From: CAJXVY01 sp031580995
GTDB lineage: Bacteria > Actinomycetota > Actinomycetes > Actinomycetales > Microbacteriaceae
DNA: 64,000 nt
Direction of reading: 5' to 3'
Assembly (NCBI GenBank): GCA_031580995.1
Contig: JAVLCC010000001.1
Coordinates: 62,001-126,000 of the forward strand
Shown here piece after piece: positions 1-9,711 of the stretch (within the stretch, counting starts at the first letter, position 1; the number at the start of each line of letters is the position of its first letter). A program made the translations under genes and the position numbers. The notes under the pieces are model-generated. The model saw only the letters and a program-made list of their open reading frames with translations. It did not search any database and was not told where the DNA came from.

Positions 1-498
1 AATCTTCAAGTAATCCAGACTGATGCGGCAATCAACCCCGGAAACTCTGGAGGTGCTCTGGTGGATCAGCAGGGAAGATTGGTTGGCATTAACGTGGCAA
101 TTGCCACTAGTGGATCATCAGGAAACATTGGAGTTGGGTTTGCAATCCCTGCAAATACGGCTCTGCGAATCTCAGAGGAGCTGATTGACAGAGGCTTCGC
201 AAGCCACGGACTGCTTGGTGCCCTAGTAACGGATAGCGTTATTCCAGATTCAAGCTTTGCCTCTGGAGCCGAAATCGTTGAATTGACCCCTGGCGGAGCA
301 GCAGACGTGGCTGGTTTGCAAGCAGGCGATGTTGTGGTCTTATTTGATGGTGATCGCATCGAGGGTAGTGGTGAACTAACCGCAGCTGTTCGTGCGCAGC
401 CAGCTGGTGCTGAGGTCGAACTCGAAGTATTACGAAATGGTCAAAGAGTAAACTTTGAGGTGCAACTTGGAGATAGCAGGGATTTAGAATCTAACTGA
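1..498 (+). CDS. HtrA/DegP-type serine protease, C-terminal part (5' end outside window)
   Basis: The reading frame is open from the first base, so only the last 165 residues are visible. They begin near the catalytic serine: the GNSGG motif places the nucleophile at visible residue 16. The next residues form the end of the trypsin-like fold, and roughly residues 75-160 form one PDZ domain (GGAADVAGLQAGDVV is the typical carboxylate-binding/loop region). HtrA proteases are envelope quality-control proteases that degrade or refold damaged exported proteins; actinobacterial members usually have an N-terminal membrane anchor, which cannot be checked here. The stop TGA shares a base with the ATG of the next gene. 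Which HtrA paralogue this is cannot be decided from the fragment. Confidence 0.9.
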   Translation, partial: NLQVIQTDAAINPGNSGGALVDQQGRLVGINVAIATSGSSGNIGVGFAIPANTALRISEELIDRGFASHGLLGALVTDSVIPDSSFASGAEIVELTPGGAADVAGLQAGDVVVLFDGDRIEGSGELTAAVRAQPAGAEVELEVLRNGQRVNFEVQLGDSRDLESN

Positions 499-713
499 TG
501 GAAGAGCAACTAAAAGAAAAGCAAGAGCTTTTAGAAGACGGTGACCACGAGCGTTTCTCTCATTATGTTCAGAAGAACAAAATCACCGAGAGTGCGGTTA
601 TGGGTACTCCAGTTTTGGCTCTTTGCGGAAAAAAGTGGATTCCAGGCCGAGATCCTGAAAAGTTTCCGGTCTGCCCAGACTGCAAAAAGATCTACGAGAG
701 CCTTAAGAAATAA
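498..713 (+). CDS. DUF3039 family protein
   Basis: This 71-residue protein matches from memory the conserved actinobacterial DUF3039 family (DGDHERFSHYV, then PVLALCGKKW and FPVCPDCK). Its function is unknown. Cys43, Cys59 and Cys62, with His17 and His22 nearby, could form a small zinc site; that is inference. The ATG overlaps the stop of the upstream protease by one base, so the two are probably cotranscribed. The 3' end overlaps the convergent pncB by 11 nt. Length is typical for the family. Confidence 0.85.
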   Translation: MEEQLKEKQELLEDGDHERFSHYVQKNKITESAVMGTPVLALCGKKWIPGRDPEKFPVCPDCKKIYESLKK

Positions 714-1971
714 CAACCTCTAGAGCCGGTTCTCCATCACTGAGTCTTTTTGCTGCTGGGGGTAACTCCTGAAGCGATTCGCGAAATCTTTCTCGAGCGT
801 TTTTCAAACTCGTCTCGTGTAGGTTTTCGTGGTTTTCTAAATACCTAACCTGCAAGTTCCTGCCTTCTAAATCCTTATCTGTTGCGGAGATTGCGTCGTT
901 TTTGGCAATGCCATTTTCAAATTGGCGCACGGCGGTTTTGCGACCTGGCAGGTTGGATTTTCCAGCAGAGCGCTTTGAAACATCACTCCATTTGTGACCA
1001 TCGAATTTAGACACCATTTTGAAGACAAAACTTGCAGTCGGTGCACCGGAACCGGTCACCAGAGAGGTTCCAACCCCGTATACATCCACAGATGCAGCGG
1101 CTAATCCAGCAATGGCATCCTCATCTAAATCATTAGTGACCGTGATTTTTGTTGAAGTGGCACCCAAACGATCTAGTTGAGTTCGAACCTTATCTGCTGT
1201 CTCAGCTAAGTCCCCAGAGTCAATTCGAACGTTTCCCAGCTTCCCCCTTGTTAGTTCCACTGCTGTATTCACAGCCTTTTCAACATCAAAGGTGTCAACT
1301 AAAAATGTAGTGTTTTCCCCCATTGCGGATAGCTGCGCTTGAAAAGCATCTTTTTCTGAATCAAATAAAAGAGTAAAGGCGTGGCCAGAGGTTCCCAGTG
1401 TTGGAATTCCATATCTAAATTGTGCAAGCAAATTGCTGGTCGCATCGAATCCTGCAATATAACTTGCCCTCGCGGCAGCTACCGCGGCATCCTCATTGGC
1501 TCTTCTCGATCCCATTTCGATGAGCTTTCTATTGCCTGCGGCAATCCTCATTCGAGCGGCAGCGGATGCAACAGCTGAGTCATAGTTCAAAATGGAGAGA
1601 ACTAGTGTCTCTAAGACCACGCATTCGGCAAAACTTCCAATAATGGTCAAAACAGGAGAATTCCCGAAATAGATTTCACCTTCGTGAAATCCTTCAATCT
1701 CTCCAGAGAAGGAGTAGTTGGCGAGCCAGGAGAGGGTCTTCTCACTAACAATTTCTTCAGATCTTAGAAAACCTATTTGTTCAGGCGTGAATTGGAAACT
1801 CTTTATCTCTTCAATTAGTCTTCCAACTCCTGCAAAAACCCCGAATCTTCTGCCGCTAGGTAATGAACGAGCAAAAACCTCAAAAACCACTTGGGTATCA
1901 GCATTGCCGGACTTTATCGCCGCATCAAGCATCGTCAGTTCGTAGCGGTCTGTTTTCAGAGCACTGGTCAT
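703..1971 (-). CDS. pncB: Nicotinate phosphoribosyltransferase
   Basis: This 422-residue protein joins nicotinate to PRPP to form nicotinate mononucleotide, the entry of the Preiss-Handler NAD salvage route, in the cytosol. Recognisable family features are the N-terminal TDRYELTML segment, VFEVFARSLP, the GTSGHAFTLL segment near the middle and the IDSGDL motif that contributes to the phosphate/ribose site. The ATG at 1971 is preceded by a TAACCT -10-like box only 6 nt upstream and no Shine-Dalgarno sequence, suggesting a leaderless mRNA. It is divergent from murI across 62 bp and its tail overlaps the DUF3039 gene. Confidence 0.93.
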   Translation of the reverse strand: MTSALKTDRYELTMLDAAIKSGNADTQVVFEVFARSLPSGRRFGVFAGVGRLIEEIKSFQFTPEQIGFLRSEEIVSEKTLSWLANYSFSGEIEGFHEGEIYFGNSPVLTIIGSFAECVVLETLVLSILNYDSAVASAAARMRIAAGNRKLIEMGSRRANEDAAVAAARASYIAGFDATSNLLAQFRYGIPTLGTSGHAFTLLFDSEKDAFQAQLSAMGENTTFLVDTFDVEKAVNTAVELTRGKLGNVRIDSGDLAETADKVRTQLDRLGATSTKITVTNDLDEDAIAGLAAASVDVYGVGTSLVTGSGAPTASFVFKMVSKFDGHKWSDVSKRSAGKSNLPGRKTAVRQFENGIAKNDAISATDKDLEGRNLQVRYLENHENLHETSLKNARERFRESLQELPPAAKRLSDGEPALEVVIS

Positions 1972-1977
1972 CTCAAC

Positions 1978-1983
1978 AGGTTA
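1978..1983 (-). promoter_or_regulatory. -10 element of pncB (leaderless type)
   Basis: TAACCT on the minus strand, with 6 nt (GTTGAG) before the pncB ATG. Transcription would start at or within a base of the A of the start codon. No convincing -35 hexamer is visible. Confidence 0.5.
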
Positions 1984-2021
1984 CACTCCGACTCAATCAG
2001 CGGAGAAGGGTTCGCTGACAA

Positions 2022-2027
2022 TAGACT
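2022..2027 (+). promoter_or_regulatory. -10 element of murI (leaderless type)
   Basis: TAGACT followed by 6 nt (GTCCTC) and the GTG start of murI. The same TAGACT hexamer recurs before argS, the atp operon and infB, which supports it as the housekeeping -10 variant of this genome. Confidence 0.55.
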
Positions 2028-2033
2028 GTCCTC

Positions 2034-2861
2034 GTGAATCAAGCCCCGATAGGTATCTTCGACTCTGGAGTTGGAGGGCTCACCGTTGCGCGGGCAATTA
2101 TTGACCAACTCCCCAATGAATCGATTATCTATCTTGGCGATACCGCAAACTCGCCGTATGGAACCAAAACTATTCCTGAGGTAAGAAAACTGGCCTTGGA
2201 AGTTATGGACCAAATGGTAGATATGGGCGTGAAGATGTTGGTTATTGCATGTAACTCAGCATCCTCTGCGGTTTTGAGAGATGCGCGCGAGCGCTACACA
2301 GAGGGTAGGGGCATACCCGTTGTGGAGGTTATTCAACCTGCTGTTCGAAAAGCGGTCTCAACCTCAAAAAACGGAAGAGTGGGAGTAATCGGAACTTCAG
2401 CGACAATCTCCTCCAAAAGCTACGACGACGCTTTTGCGGCGGCTTTGGATCTAAAAATCTCAACTGCTGCCTGCCCCGACTTTGTTGAATTTGTCGAGAG
2501 AGGTGAAACCAGCGGAGATAATCTGCTGGAGGTCGCCCGGAGCTATCTTGAACCTCTAAAACAAAAAGACATTGACACTCTGGTGCTAGGTTGCACACAC
2601 TACCCACTTCTCTCGGCAGCGATAGGTTTTGTCATGGGTGATGGGGTGAATCTTGTAAGTAGTGCAGAGGAAACCGCTAAAGATGTATTCCGGGTTTTGA
2701 CCGAGCATGATTTGCTAGCAGCAAATAACGCCAATCCAAAGCATCGGTTTTTAGCAACCGGAAAAAAGCAAGAGTTTGAAATTCTTGCCAAAAGATTTTT
2801 AGGCCCAGAAGTTTTGGGTGTTGAAGAAATTGAAAGGAATAGCAATGTCAAGACCAAATAA
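2034..2861 (+). CDS. murI: Glutamate racemase
   Basis: MurI converts L-glutamate to D-glutamate for peptidoglycan stem peptides. The 275-residue protein has the family's N-terminal [13 protein letters not shown] motif and both catalytic cysteines, Cys73 in ACNSAS and Cys187 in GCTHYPLL. The GTG start is set by the family N-terminus and by a TAGACT box 6 nt upstream; there is no Shine-Dalgarno sequence. It is the first gene of murI-rph-rdgB, the usual actinobacterial order, and overlaps rph by 17 nt. Confidence 0.95.
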   Translation: MNQAPIGIFDSGVGGLTVARAIIDQLPNESIIYLGDTANSPYGTKTIPEVRKLALEVMDQMVDMGVKMLVIACNSASSAVLRDARERYTEGRGIPVVEVIQPAVRKAVSTSKNGRVGVIGTSATISSKSYDDAFAAALDLKISTAACPDFVEFVERGETSGDNLLEVARSYLEPLKQKDIDTLVLGCTHYPLLSAAIGFVMGDGVNLVSSAEETAKDVFRVLTEHDLLAANNANPKHRFLATGKKQEFEILAKRFLGPEVLGVEEIERNSNVKTK

Positions 2862-3582
2862 CAGGGCCGAAGACCAACTGCGAGATGTGAACATTGAGCT
2901 TGGCTGGAGCGAACACGCAGAGGGGTCAGCTCTTATTAGTTTTGGTTCCACAAAGGTTTTATGCACTGCCAGCTTCACACCGGGAGTCCCAAGATTCAAA
3001 AAAGATTCGGGTGAGGGCTGGGTAACGGCTGAGTATTCAATGCTTCCAAGAGCTACCCATGACAGAAGCGATAGAGAAAGTGTCAAAGGAAAAATTGGCG
3101 GGAGAACCCACGAGATTTCCAGATTGATTGGAAGAGCACTCAGATCCGTTATTGATTTCAAATCACTTGGAGAAAACACGATCGTCATTGACTGCGATGT
3201 TTTGCAAGCAGATGGTGGAACCAGAACCGCCGCAATTACAGGTGGGTTTGTGGCATTGGCGCAGGCCATTGATTATGGCTATGCAAATAAGATGCTCTCT
3301 GGTCAATCACCACTTATCGACACAGTGAGTGCGATATCTGTTGGAGTTGTTGATGGAAAATTGCTCACAGATCTCGAATATGTCGAAGATGTCAGGGCCG
3401 AGACGGACATGAACGTGGTGACGACCGGTCGCGGTTTATTCGTTGAGGTTCAAGGAACTGCCGAGGGAGCACCGTTTTCGGATGAAGAGCTGGATGGACT
3501 TTTGAAATTAGCTAAAAAGGCAAACGGTGAACTTACAGAAATCCAAAAAACTACATTGGGTGATTTGTTAAGGGTTCGATGA
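2845..3582 (+). CDS. rph: Ribonuclease PH
   Basis: RNase PH is a phosphorolytic 3'-5' exoribonuclease that trims tRNA 3' ends. The start is taken as the ATG at 2845 ([15 protein letters not shown]), since the family begins with this R-x-x-D-Q-L-R segment and an AAAGGA Shine-Dalgarno lies upstream; a longer in-frame version from 2818 would add nine residues not seen in the family. The 245-residue protein carries [16 protein letters not shown] and the phosphate-binding [12 protein letters not shown] motif. It overlaps murI upstream and rdgB downstream (ATGA). Confidence 0.94.
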   Translation: MSRPNNRAEDQLRDVNIELGWSEHAEGSALISFGSTKVLCTASFTPGVPRFKKDSGEGWVTAEYSMLPRATHDRSDRESVKGKIGGRTHEISRLIGRALRSVIDFKSLGENTIVIDCDVLQADGGTRTAAITGGFVALAQAIDYGYANKMLSGQSPLIDTVSAISVGVVDGKLLTDLEYVEDVRAETDMNVVTTGRGLFVEVQGTAEGAPFSDEELDGLLKLAKKANGELTEIQKTTLGDLLRVR

Positions 3583-4148
3583 AGCTGCAACTGGCCACTG
3601 GTAATCAGCACAAAATTCAAGAGGTCAAATCAATCCTGGGCTCTGACGCAGGGATTGACCTGATTGGATTTGAGGGTGAGGAACCGGTTGAGAACGGACT
3701 GACTTTCTACGAGAACGCACTAATCAAAGCTCGCAGTGGTTTTTCTGAAACTGGCATTGCAACCATTGCAGATGACTCTGGTCTGGCGGTTGAAGTTATG
3801 GGAGGCTCCCCTGGAATTTTGTCCGCAAGATGGTGTGGAGAGAAAGACGATAAGAAAAACAGGGAGTTATTGCTTGCACAAATGGTGGACATGGATCATC
3901 GCCTGGCAAGCTTTGTCTGTTCGATTGCGTTGGTGACTGAAGATGGAGAATTCGGTTTCACAGGAGTTTGGAGCGGTGAGCTTGCCAGAGAAAGTAGGGG
4001 AGAGGGAGGTTTTGGATATGATCCAATCTTTATTCCAGAAGGTCTCAGCGTCACAGCCGCCGAGTTGCCTGCAGAGGTTAAGAACTCAATGAGTCATAGG
4101 TTTTTGGCTCTGTCGCAACTCGCTGATTTTTTGCGGCGCCCCCAGTAG
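3579..4148 (+). CDS. rdgB: dITP/XTP pyrophosphatase (RdgB/HAM1 family)
   Basis: This enzyme hydrolyses non-canonical purine nucleoside triphosphates (ITP, dITP, XTP) to monophosphates, preventing their incorporation into nucleic acids. The 189 residues show the N-terminal LATGNQHKI motif that binds the triphosphate, NALIKAR, the catalytic DDSGL segment, GFGYDPIF and the C-terminal SHR. It starts inside the rph stop (ATGA). The last 12 nt lie inside the oppositely oriented tRNA-Arg gene, and the stop TAG is formed by tRNA T-stem bases. Confidence 0.94.
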   Translation: MKLQLATGNQHKIQEVKSILGSDAGIDLIGFEGEEPVENGLTFYENALIKARSGFSETGIATIADDSGLAVEVMGGSPGILSARWCGEKDDKKNRELLLAQMVDMDHRLASFVCSIALVTEDGEFGFTGVWSGELARESRGEGGFGYDPIFIPEGLSVTAAELPAEVKNSMSHRFLALSQLADFLRRPQ

Positions 4149-4208
4149 GATTCGAACCTACGCACCCGCCTCCGGAGAGCGGTGCTCTATCCCCTGAGCT
4201 ATGGGGGC
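4137..4208 (-). tRNA. tRNA-Arg (anticodon CCG)
   Basis: Read on the minus strand the 72 nt fold as a complete cloverleaf: 7-bp acceptor stem GCCCCCA/TGGGGGC, D stem GCTC/GAGC, 5-bp anticodon stem with loop CTCCGGA (anticodon CCG, reading CGG codons), and T stem GTAGG/CCTAC with loop TTCGAAT. The discriminator base is G and the 3' CCA is not encoded (CCG follows). It overlaps the tail of rdgB and lies back-to-back with argS, the synthetase that charges it. Confidence 0.95.
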
Positions 4209-4219
4209 CGGCAGTAAAA

Positions 4220-4225
4220 ACTCTA
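4220..4225 (-). promoter_or_regulatory. Probable -10 element of tRNA-Arg
   Basis: TAGAGT on the minus strand, 11 nt before the mature 5' end of the tRNA. This would give a pre-tRNA leader of about 4 nt for RNase P to remove. It faces away from the argS promoter. Confidence 0.4.
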
Positions 4226-4243
4226 ACATCGCGCCCTCTCCGT

Positions 4244-4249
4244 TAGACT
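4244..4249 (+). promoter_or_regulatory. Probable -10 element of argS
   Basis: TAGACT, 24 nt before the TTG start of argS. It predicts a short leader of about 17 nt that includes a GAGGA Shine-Dalgarno-like sequence. The hexamer equals those before murI, atpB and infB. Confidence 0.45.
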
Positions 4250-4273
4250 TAGAGGCTCGAGCTGAGGATTATT

Positions 4274-5929
4274 TTGACCCCCGAACAACTTTCAGAACTA
4301 ATCGCAGGTGCGCTTAGACGCCTTGCGAGCAAAAACGGCTACGAATTAGAGCTTCCAGAGAAGATTGTTGTGGAACGACCTAAAAATCGTGAGCACGGTG
4401 ATTGGTCTTCAAACGTTGCAATGCAGCTTGCTAAGCAGGCGGGAATCAACCCAAGAGAATTCGCTCAAATGCTGATTTCTGAACTGCAAGACACCGAGGG
4501 TTTGAAAAGTTTGGAGATAGCGGGACCTGGATTTCTGAACATCTTTTTGGACACAGCCAGTGCCGCTTCAATTCTTCCAGAAGTAACTAAAAACCCAACT
4601 CGTTTTGGTCAAGGGGATATCTACGCTGGTCAAAAATTAAACCTTGAGTTTGTTTCGGCAAACCCAACTGGCCCCATTCACTTGGGTGGTACCCGTTGGG
4701 CAGCACTCGGTGATTCACTGGCAAGAATCTTGGAATTTCAAGGTGCCTCGGTGACACGTGAGTATTACTTCAATGACCACGGTGCTCAAATCGACAGATT
4801 CGCGAAGTCTCTATTTGCTTCAGCAAAACAATTACCAGCGCCTGAAGATGGCTATGGGGGCCAATACATATCCGATATCTCGGACCGCGTTATCGCTAAC
4901 CGAGGTGAAGAAGTTCTCGGTATGACCGAAGAGGACGCGATTGAAATCTTTCGCTCCGAAGGCGTGGAATTGATGTTTTCAGACATCAAAGCCTCTTTGG
5001 CGGATTTCGGTGTTGAATTCGATGTCTATTTTCACGAGAACTCTCTGCATGAATCAAACGCCGTTCAAAGGGCAATAACCCGACTAAGGGAAAACGGACA
5101 CATTTTTGACCAAGAGGGTGCTGTTTGGCTTCGGTCAACTGAATTTGGGGACGATAACGATCGAGTGGTTATCAAAAGTGATGGTGACCCAGCGTATATA
5201 GCTGCTGATTTGGCCTACTACCTAGATAAGCGTGAGCGTGGTTTTGACAGAGCAATCATCATGCTGGGGGCTGACCATCATGGTTATGTGCAGAGAATGA
5301 TGGCTATGTGCGCGGCTTTTGGAGACACCCCTGGGGAAAACCTTGAAATCTTGATTGGCCAAATGGTGAATTTGGTGAAGGATGGAAAGCCAGTTCGCAT
5401 GAGCAAGCGGGCTGGAACTGTTGTCACACTCGAGGATCTGGTGGATGCTGTGGGTGCGGATGCCGCTCGCTATGCGCTGACGCGCTCCAGTGCAAATTCG
5501 AATTTAGATGTGGATTTGGATCTGTTAACCAAAAAGACCAATGACAATCCGGTGTTTTATGTTCAGTATGCCCACGCAAGAACCAGACAGGTTGAAAACA
5601 ATGCCCAAAGCTTCGGCATCAGCACTGACAGGTTTGACCCCAGTCTTTTAGACCACCCAAGTGAGAATGAACTAATTGCCAAAATAGCTGAGTTTCCTGC
5701 GGTGGTGAAAATAGCTGCCGAAAACAGAGAGCCACACAGGGTGGCGAGATACCTAGAAGAATTAGCGGGAAACTATCACCGTTGGTATGACGCTTGCCGT
5801 GTAACCCCCTTAGCTGGCAAAGAAGTTGAGCCAATCCATGAATCAAGACTTTTACTTAACCGAGCCACCACTGTTGTTTTGGCGAATGGTTTGAGATTAT
5901 TGGGTGTCAGCGCCCCGGAACGGATGTGA
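4274..5929 (+). CDS. argS: Arginyl-tRNA synthetase
   Basis: A class I synthetase that charges tRNA-Arg. The 551-residue protein contains [13 protein letters not shown] (the HIGH-like ATP signature), [13 protein letters not shown], and [15 protein letters not shown], the KMSKS-region equivalent. The C-terminal ~120 residues form the DALR anticodon-binding domain. The TTG start follows a GAGGA sequence at suitable spacing and gives the expected N-terminal Arg-tRNA synthetase additional domain. argS heads the argS-lysA-hom-thrC-thrB run and is divergent from tRNA-Arg(CCG). Confidence 0.95.
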   Translation: MTPEQLSELIAGALRRLASKNGYELELPEKIVVERPKNREHGDWSSNVAMQLAKQAGINPREFAQMLISELQDTEGLKSLEIAGPGFLNIFLDTASAASILPEVTKNPTRFGQGDIYAGQKLNLEFVSANPTGPIHLGGTRWAALGDSLARILEFQGASVTREYYFNDHGAQIDRFAKSLFASAKQLPAPEDGYGGQYISDISDRVIANRGEEVLGMTEEDAIEIFRSEGVELMFSDIKASLADFGVEFDVYFHENSLHESNAVQRAITRLRENGHIFDQEGAVWLRSTEFGDDNDRVVIKSDGDPAYIAADLAYYLDKRERGFDRAIIMLGADHHGYVQRMMAMCAAFGDTPGENLEILIGQMVNLVKDGKPVRMSKRAGTVVTLEDLVDAVGADAARYALTRSSANSNLDVDLDLLTKKTNDNPVFYVQYAHARTRQVENNAQSFGISTDRFDPSLLDHPSENELIAKIAEFPAVVKIAAENREPHRVARYLEELAGNYHRWYDACRVTPLAGKEVEPIHESRLLLNRATTVVLANGLRLLGVSAPERM

Positions 5930-5930
5930 A

Positions 5931-7343
5931 TTGAAAAACTCGCTAGCACCTGAATGGTTGCAAACTCCTCAGGATCTAAATCTCCTCAGTGAGAAGATTT
6001 GGCCTGCTTCGGCTAAGCGCGACGGTTCTGGAGAGATTCAGATTGGTGGTGTTGGAGTTGGCGAACTCGCCAGCAAATACGGAACACCTCTTTATGTAAT
6101 AGATGAAGACGATTTCAGATCCAGGCTGAATTATCTAAGCAGGTCGTTTAATCAGCCAGCAAGAGAGCATGGAATTAGTGTTCGCATGTACTACGCAGCA
6201 AAAGCACTTTTGACAACGGATATAGCGCGCTGGATTAAACAAGAGGATTACTCCATCGATGTTGCTAGCGGAGGCGAATTGGCTGTTGCCCTTGCGGCGG
6301 GCTTTGAGGGGTCGAAAATTGGCCTTCACGGAAATAATAAATCACTCAGTGAAATCAGCAGGGCTGTTTCCAACGGAGTGAACTCGATAGTGATTGATTC
6401 TGAGTTGGAAATTGAAAGAATTGCCTCCATCGCTGAGAGCAATTCAGTTGTGCAGGGCGTAAGGCTTAGGGTAAACAGCGGTGTCCACGCATCAACTCAT
6501 GAGTTTTTGGCCACTGCCAGAGAAGACCAAAAATTTGGTATTCCACTAGAGCAGGTTGAGTCATTGGTTGAAACAATACGCTCACATTCCTCCTTGAAAT
6601 TTTTAGGACTTCACTCACACATCGGATCACAAATATTTGTTGTGGATGGATTCATTGAGGCTGCTCGCAGGCTTTTACAGCTTCACGCGAAATTGTCTGA
6701 AACCAGCGAGGTGCCAGAGCTTAATCTAGGCGGTGGGTTTGGCATTGCATATGTTGAAAATGACAAGCCTCTCAATATCAAGGAATTGGCTCAGAGAATC
6801 ATTTCCAATGTGGCGGGATTATCCAAAGAGCTTGGAATCAACCCCCCAAATCTGTGCTTTGAGCCGGGTCGAGTAATCGCAGGGCCTAGCGGAATCACTT
6901 TATACAACGTAGGTACCATCAAAGATGTAGAGGTTGGAAGTGAGACTGGAAGCTCTGTGAGGAGATACGTTTCAGTCGATGGAGGCATGAGCGATAATCT
7001 GCGAAGCTCACTCTACGGAGCAGAGTATTCAGCATCGCTCGCAAGCCGAGCAACAGCCGCAGAGCCAGTTTTATCTCGCGTTGTTGGAAAGCATTGCGAG
7101 AGTGGAGACATTGTTGTAAACCACACCTATCTGCCATCAGATTTGGCCATTAATGAATTGATTGCTGTTCCGGCCACGGGCGCCTACTGCTTTTCGCTAG
7201 CATCTAACTACAACTATTTGGGCAGGCCTCCGATGGCAAGTGTAAAAGCTGGGGAATCAAGGCTTTTAGTAAGAGGAGAGACCGAACAAGACATGCTTGC
7301 TCGAGATGAAGGTTACAGAACGGGACTTATAGATGAGAGCTGA
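5931..7343 (+). CDS. lysA: Diaminopimelate decarboxylase
   Basis: LysA is a PLP enzyme that decarboxylates meso-diaminopimelate to L-lysine, the last step of lysine synthesis. Visible features are the PLP lysine in YYAAKALL, the DVASGGEL segment, LHSHIGSQI, the phosphate-binding LNLGGGFG motif, CFEPGR and the C-terminal GAYCFSLASNYN. I chose the TTG at 5931, one base after the argS stop, giving 470 residues; an in-frame GTG at 5904 inside argS would add nine residues. The 3' end overlaps hom by 11 nt. Confidence 0.93.
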   Translation: MKNSLAPEWLQTPQDLNLLSEKIWPASAKRDGSGEIQIGGVGVGELASKYGTPLYVIDEDDFRSRLNYLSRSFNQPAREHGISVRMYYAAKALLTTDIARWIKQEDYSIDVASGGELAVALAAGFEGSKIGLHGNNKSLSEISRAVSNGVNSIVIDSELEIERIASIAESNSVVQGVRLRVNSGVHASTHEFLATAREDQKFGIPLEQVESLVETIRSHSSLKFLGLHSHIGSQIFVVDGFIEAARRLLQLHAKLSETSEVPELNLGGGFGIAYVENDKPLNIKELAQRIISNVAGLSKELGINPPNLCFEPGRVIAGPSGITLYNVGTIKDVEVGSETGSSVRRYVSVDGGMSDNLRSSLYGAEYSASLASRATAAEPVLSRVVGKHCESGDIVVNHTYLPSDLAINELIAVPATGAYCFSLASNYNYLGRPPMASVKAGESRLLVRGETEQDMLARDEGYRTGLIDES

Positions 7344-8631
7344 TTACAGACCAATAAGGATTGGTCTGCTTGGGGCTGGTTCCGTGGGTTCACAGGTTTT
7401 CAAGCTAATCCAGGAGGATTCTGATGAGTTGGCGAACCGAGTTGGGGCCAAGTTAGAGATATCCGGGGTGCTGGTGCGCTCACTGGATGCATCAAGAGAT
7501 TATTCAATCCCTGGAGAGTTTCTAACAACCGATGCAGAATCGGTGATTTTAGGTTCTGACATTGTTGTCGAGCTAATTGGTGGCATTCAGCCCGCCCTGG
7601 ACTATATTCGGATGGCCTTGGAATCAGGAAGTGATGTTGTCACAGCCAATAAGGCACTGTTGGCAAATCACGGTCCTGAGATTTATGAACTCGCAGAAAG
7701 AGTTGGAGCACAGGTTTACTACGAGGCCAGTGTCGCTGGAGCGATTCCGATTATTCGACCTTTGAGGGAGTCACTTGCGGGAGATACCGTGACTCGCATC
7801 ATGGGAATCGTAAACGGAACAACTAATTTCATTTTGGATCAAATGGAATCCACTGGAGCTAGTTTTGATGCTGCTTTAGAGCAAGCACAGCAACTTGGTT
7901 ACGCAGAGGCTGACCCAACAGCCGATGTTGGAGGTTTTGACGCTGCCGCCAAGGCAGCCATTCTTTCCTCGTTGGCATTTCACACCGAGGTGCATATCGA
8001 TGATGTTTACACAGAGGGAATCGAAAAGATTACCCAGCTGGATATCGAATCAGCCAAAGATGCTGGCTACACCATCAAACTTTTAGCTGTTTGTGAGCGA
8101 GTCGGAGATGATTCCATTGCCGCCAGAGTGCACCCAACTTTGATTCCACAAACTCACCCGCTAGCAAGTGTTAGAGGTGCATTCAATGCAGTCTTTGTTG
8201 AAAGCGAAGCAAGTGGTGAGTTGATGTTTTATGGAGCTGGTGCCGGAGGGTTGGAAACCGCCAGTGCAGTTTTAGGGGATGTCGTGATGGCAGCTAAGCG
8301 TCACCTCGGTGGTGGTTCAACGATGAGCGAGTCATCCCATGCCAAGCTAGTAAATTTGCCAATTGATGACATCATCACTCGCTATCAAATTTCCATGGAG
8401 GTCAAAGATCAACCAGGTGTGCTGGCCGTTATCGCATCTATGTTCGCTGAATTGGAAATCAGCGTGGAAACATTGGAGCAATCGACAATCGAGGCTGACG
8501 GAGACACAGTTTTGTTGACAATAATCACCCATGAAACCAGTGAGCGAAGTTTGAGAAATCTCATCTTGAAACTGAATAAGAGTGACGTGGTGGCCGAATT
8601 CAAAGGCCAAGTGAGAGTGGAGGGTGTCTAA
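7333..8631 (+). CDS. hom: Homoserine dehydrogenase
   Basis: This enzyme reduces aspartate semialdehyde to homoserine with NAD(P)H, committing carbon to threonine and methionine. The 432 residues comprise an N-terminal Rossmann domain (GLLGAGSVGSQV), the VVTANKALLA segment, the catalytic domain (GIVNGTTNFIL, GYAEADPTADVGG, DAAAKAAIL) and a C-terminal ACT domain from about residue 345 (QISMEVKDQPGVLAVIA), which in related enzymes binds threonine for feedback control. The ATG lies inside the lysA end, and thrC follows directly with no gap. Confidence 0.95.
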   Translation: MRADYRPIRIGLLGAGSVGSQVFKLIQEDSDELANRVGAKLEISGVLVRSLDASRDYSIPGEFLTTDAESVILGSDIVVELIGGIQPALDYIRMALESGSDVVTANKALLANHGPEIYELAERVGAQVYYEASVAGAIPIIRPLRESLAGDTVTRIMGIVNGTTNFILDQMESTGASFDAALEQAQQLGYAEADPTADVGGFDAAAKAAILSSLAFHTEVHIDDVYTEGIEKITQLDIESAKDAGYTIKLLAVCERVGDDSIAARVHPTLIPQTHPLASVRGAFNAVFVESEASGELMFYGAGAGGLETASAVLGDVVMAAKRHLGGGSTMSESSHAKLVNLPIDDIITRYQISMEVKDQPGVLAVIASMFAELEISVETLEQSTIEADGDTVLLTIITHETSERSLRNLILKLNKSDVVAEFKGQVRVEGV

Positions 8632-9711
8632 ATGGCTCACCAGTGGCGCGGAGTTATCCGCGAATACGCAGATAGGTTGAATTGGACCGAGAGTGATCCG
8701 ATTGTCACCCTGGGAGAGGGCGGAACTCCGCTGATAAATTCACCAGAGCTTGCAAAGCTATTGGATGTCGGAGAGGTTTATCTCAAGTTTGAAGGAATGA
8801 ACCCAACTGGATCGTTCAAAGACCGAGGCATGACCACCGCTGTCAGCAAAGCGTTGGGAAGAGGAGCCAAAGCGGTTGTCGCTGCCAGTACAGGAAACAC
8901 CTCTGCAGCCGCTGCAGCTTATGCAACTAAGGCAGGGATACAGAGCGTTGTATTGGTTCCAAGTGGAAAAATTGCTTATGGCAAGCTAAGTCAGGCAATT
9001 GCTCATAAGGCTCAAATTCTGCAGGTGAGAGGAAACTTTGACGACTGCCTAAGAATTGCTCGAGAACTAGATGAGAAATATCCAGTGTTTTTAGTCAATT
9101 CTGTAAACCCAGATCGTCTGCTCGGTCAAAAAACAGCGAGTTTTGAGGTGGTAGATGTGTTGGGGAAGCAACCGGATCTGCACGCAATGCCACTTGGAAA
9201 CGCTGGAAACATATCCGCCTATCATTTGGGCTACACCGAAGAAATTAGAGATGGTCGAATCAAGAACTTCCCAAAGCTCTGGGGCGTTCAAGCCGAGGGT
9301 GCGGCACCATTTATCAAAGGTGCACCGGTTCAAAAACCAGAAACAATTGCAACTGCGATTCGTATCGGTAATCCAGCAAGCTGGGATTTGGCGCAGCAAG
9401 CCAAAAAAGAAACCGATGGCAATTTTGCATTTGCCTCAGATAAAGAACTGCTGTGGATGCACAGGTTTTTATCTCAAGAGTGTGGAGTTTTCGTTGAGCC
9501 AAGCAGTGCCGCTGGTGCCGCAGGTCTTTTCAAACATAAAAAACTTGGTGAGTTACCAAAGGTGGACACAGTTGTGATCACAGTTACCGGACATGGCCTG
9601 AAAGACCCAGATTGGGCTTTGAAGGATGAACGGGGCAAAAAGATTAGACCGAAACGGGTTAGTGCCAGCGCGGATAGCGTTGCAGGCAGTTTGGGGCTTG
9701 AGAAATCATGA
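8632..9711 (+). CDS. thrC: Threonine synthase
   Basis: ThrC is a fold-type II PLP enzyme that converts O-phosphohomoserine to threonine. The PLP lysine is in MNPTGSFKDRGMT (about residue 60), and the phosphate-binding region is followed by AASTGNTSAAAAAYA. At 359 residues it matches the shorter actinobacterial ThrC class. The ATG immediately follows the hom stop codon, and the tail overlaps thrB by ATGA, so hom-thrC-thrB form one translationally coupled threonine unit. Confidence 0.95.
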   Translation: MAHQWRGVIREYADRLNWTESDPIVTLGEGGTPLINSPELAKLLDVGEVYLKFEGMNPTGSFKDRGMTTAVSKALGRGAKAVVAASTGNTSAAAAAYATKAGIQSVVLVPSGKIAYGKLSQAIAHKAQILQVRGNFDDCLRIARELDEKYPVFLVNSVNPDRLLGQKTASFEVVDVLGKQPDLHAMPLGNAGNISAYHLGYTEEIRDGRIKNFPKLWGVQAEGAAPFIKGAPVQKPETIATAIRIGNPASWDLAQQAKKETDGNFAFASDKELLWMHRFLSQECGVFVEPSSAAGAAGLFKHKKLGELPKVDTVVITVTGHGLKDPDWALKDERGKKIRPKRVSASADSVAGSLGLEKS

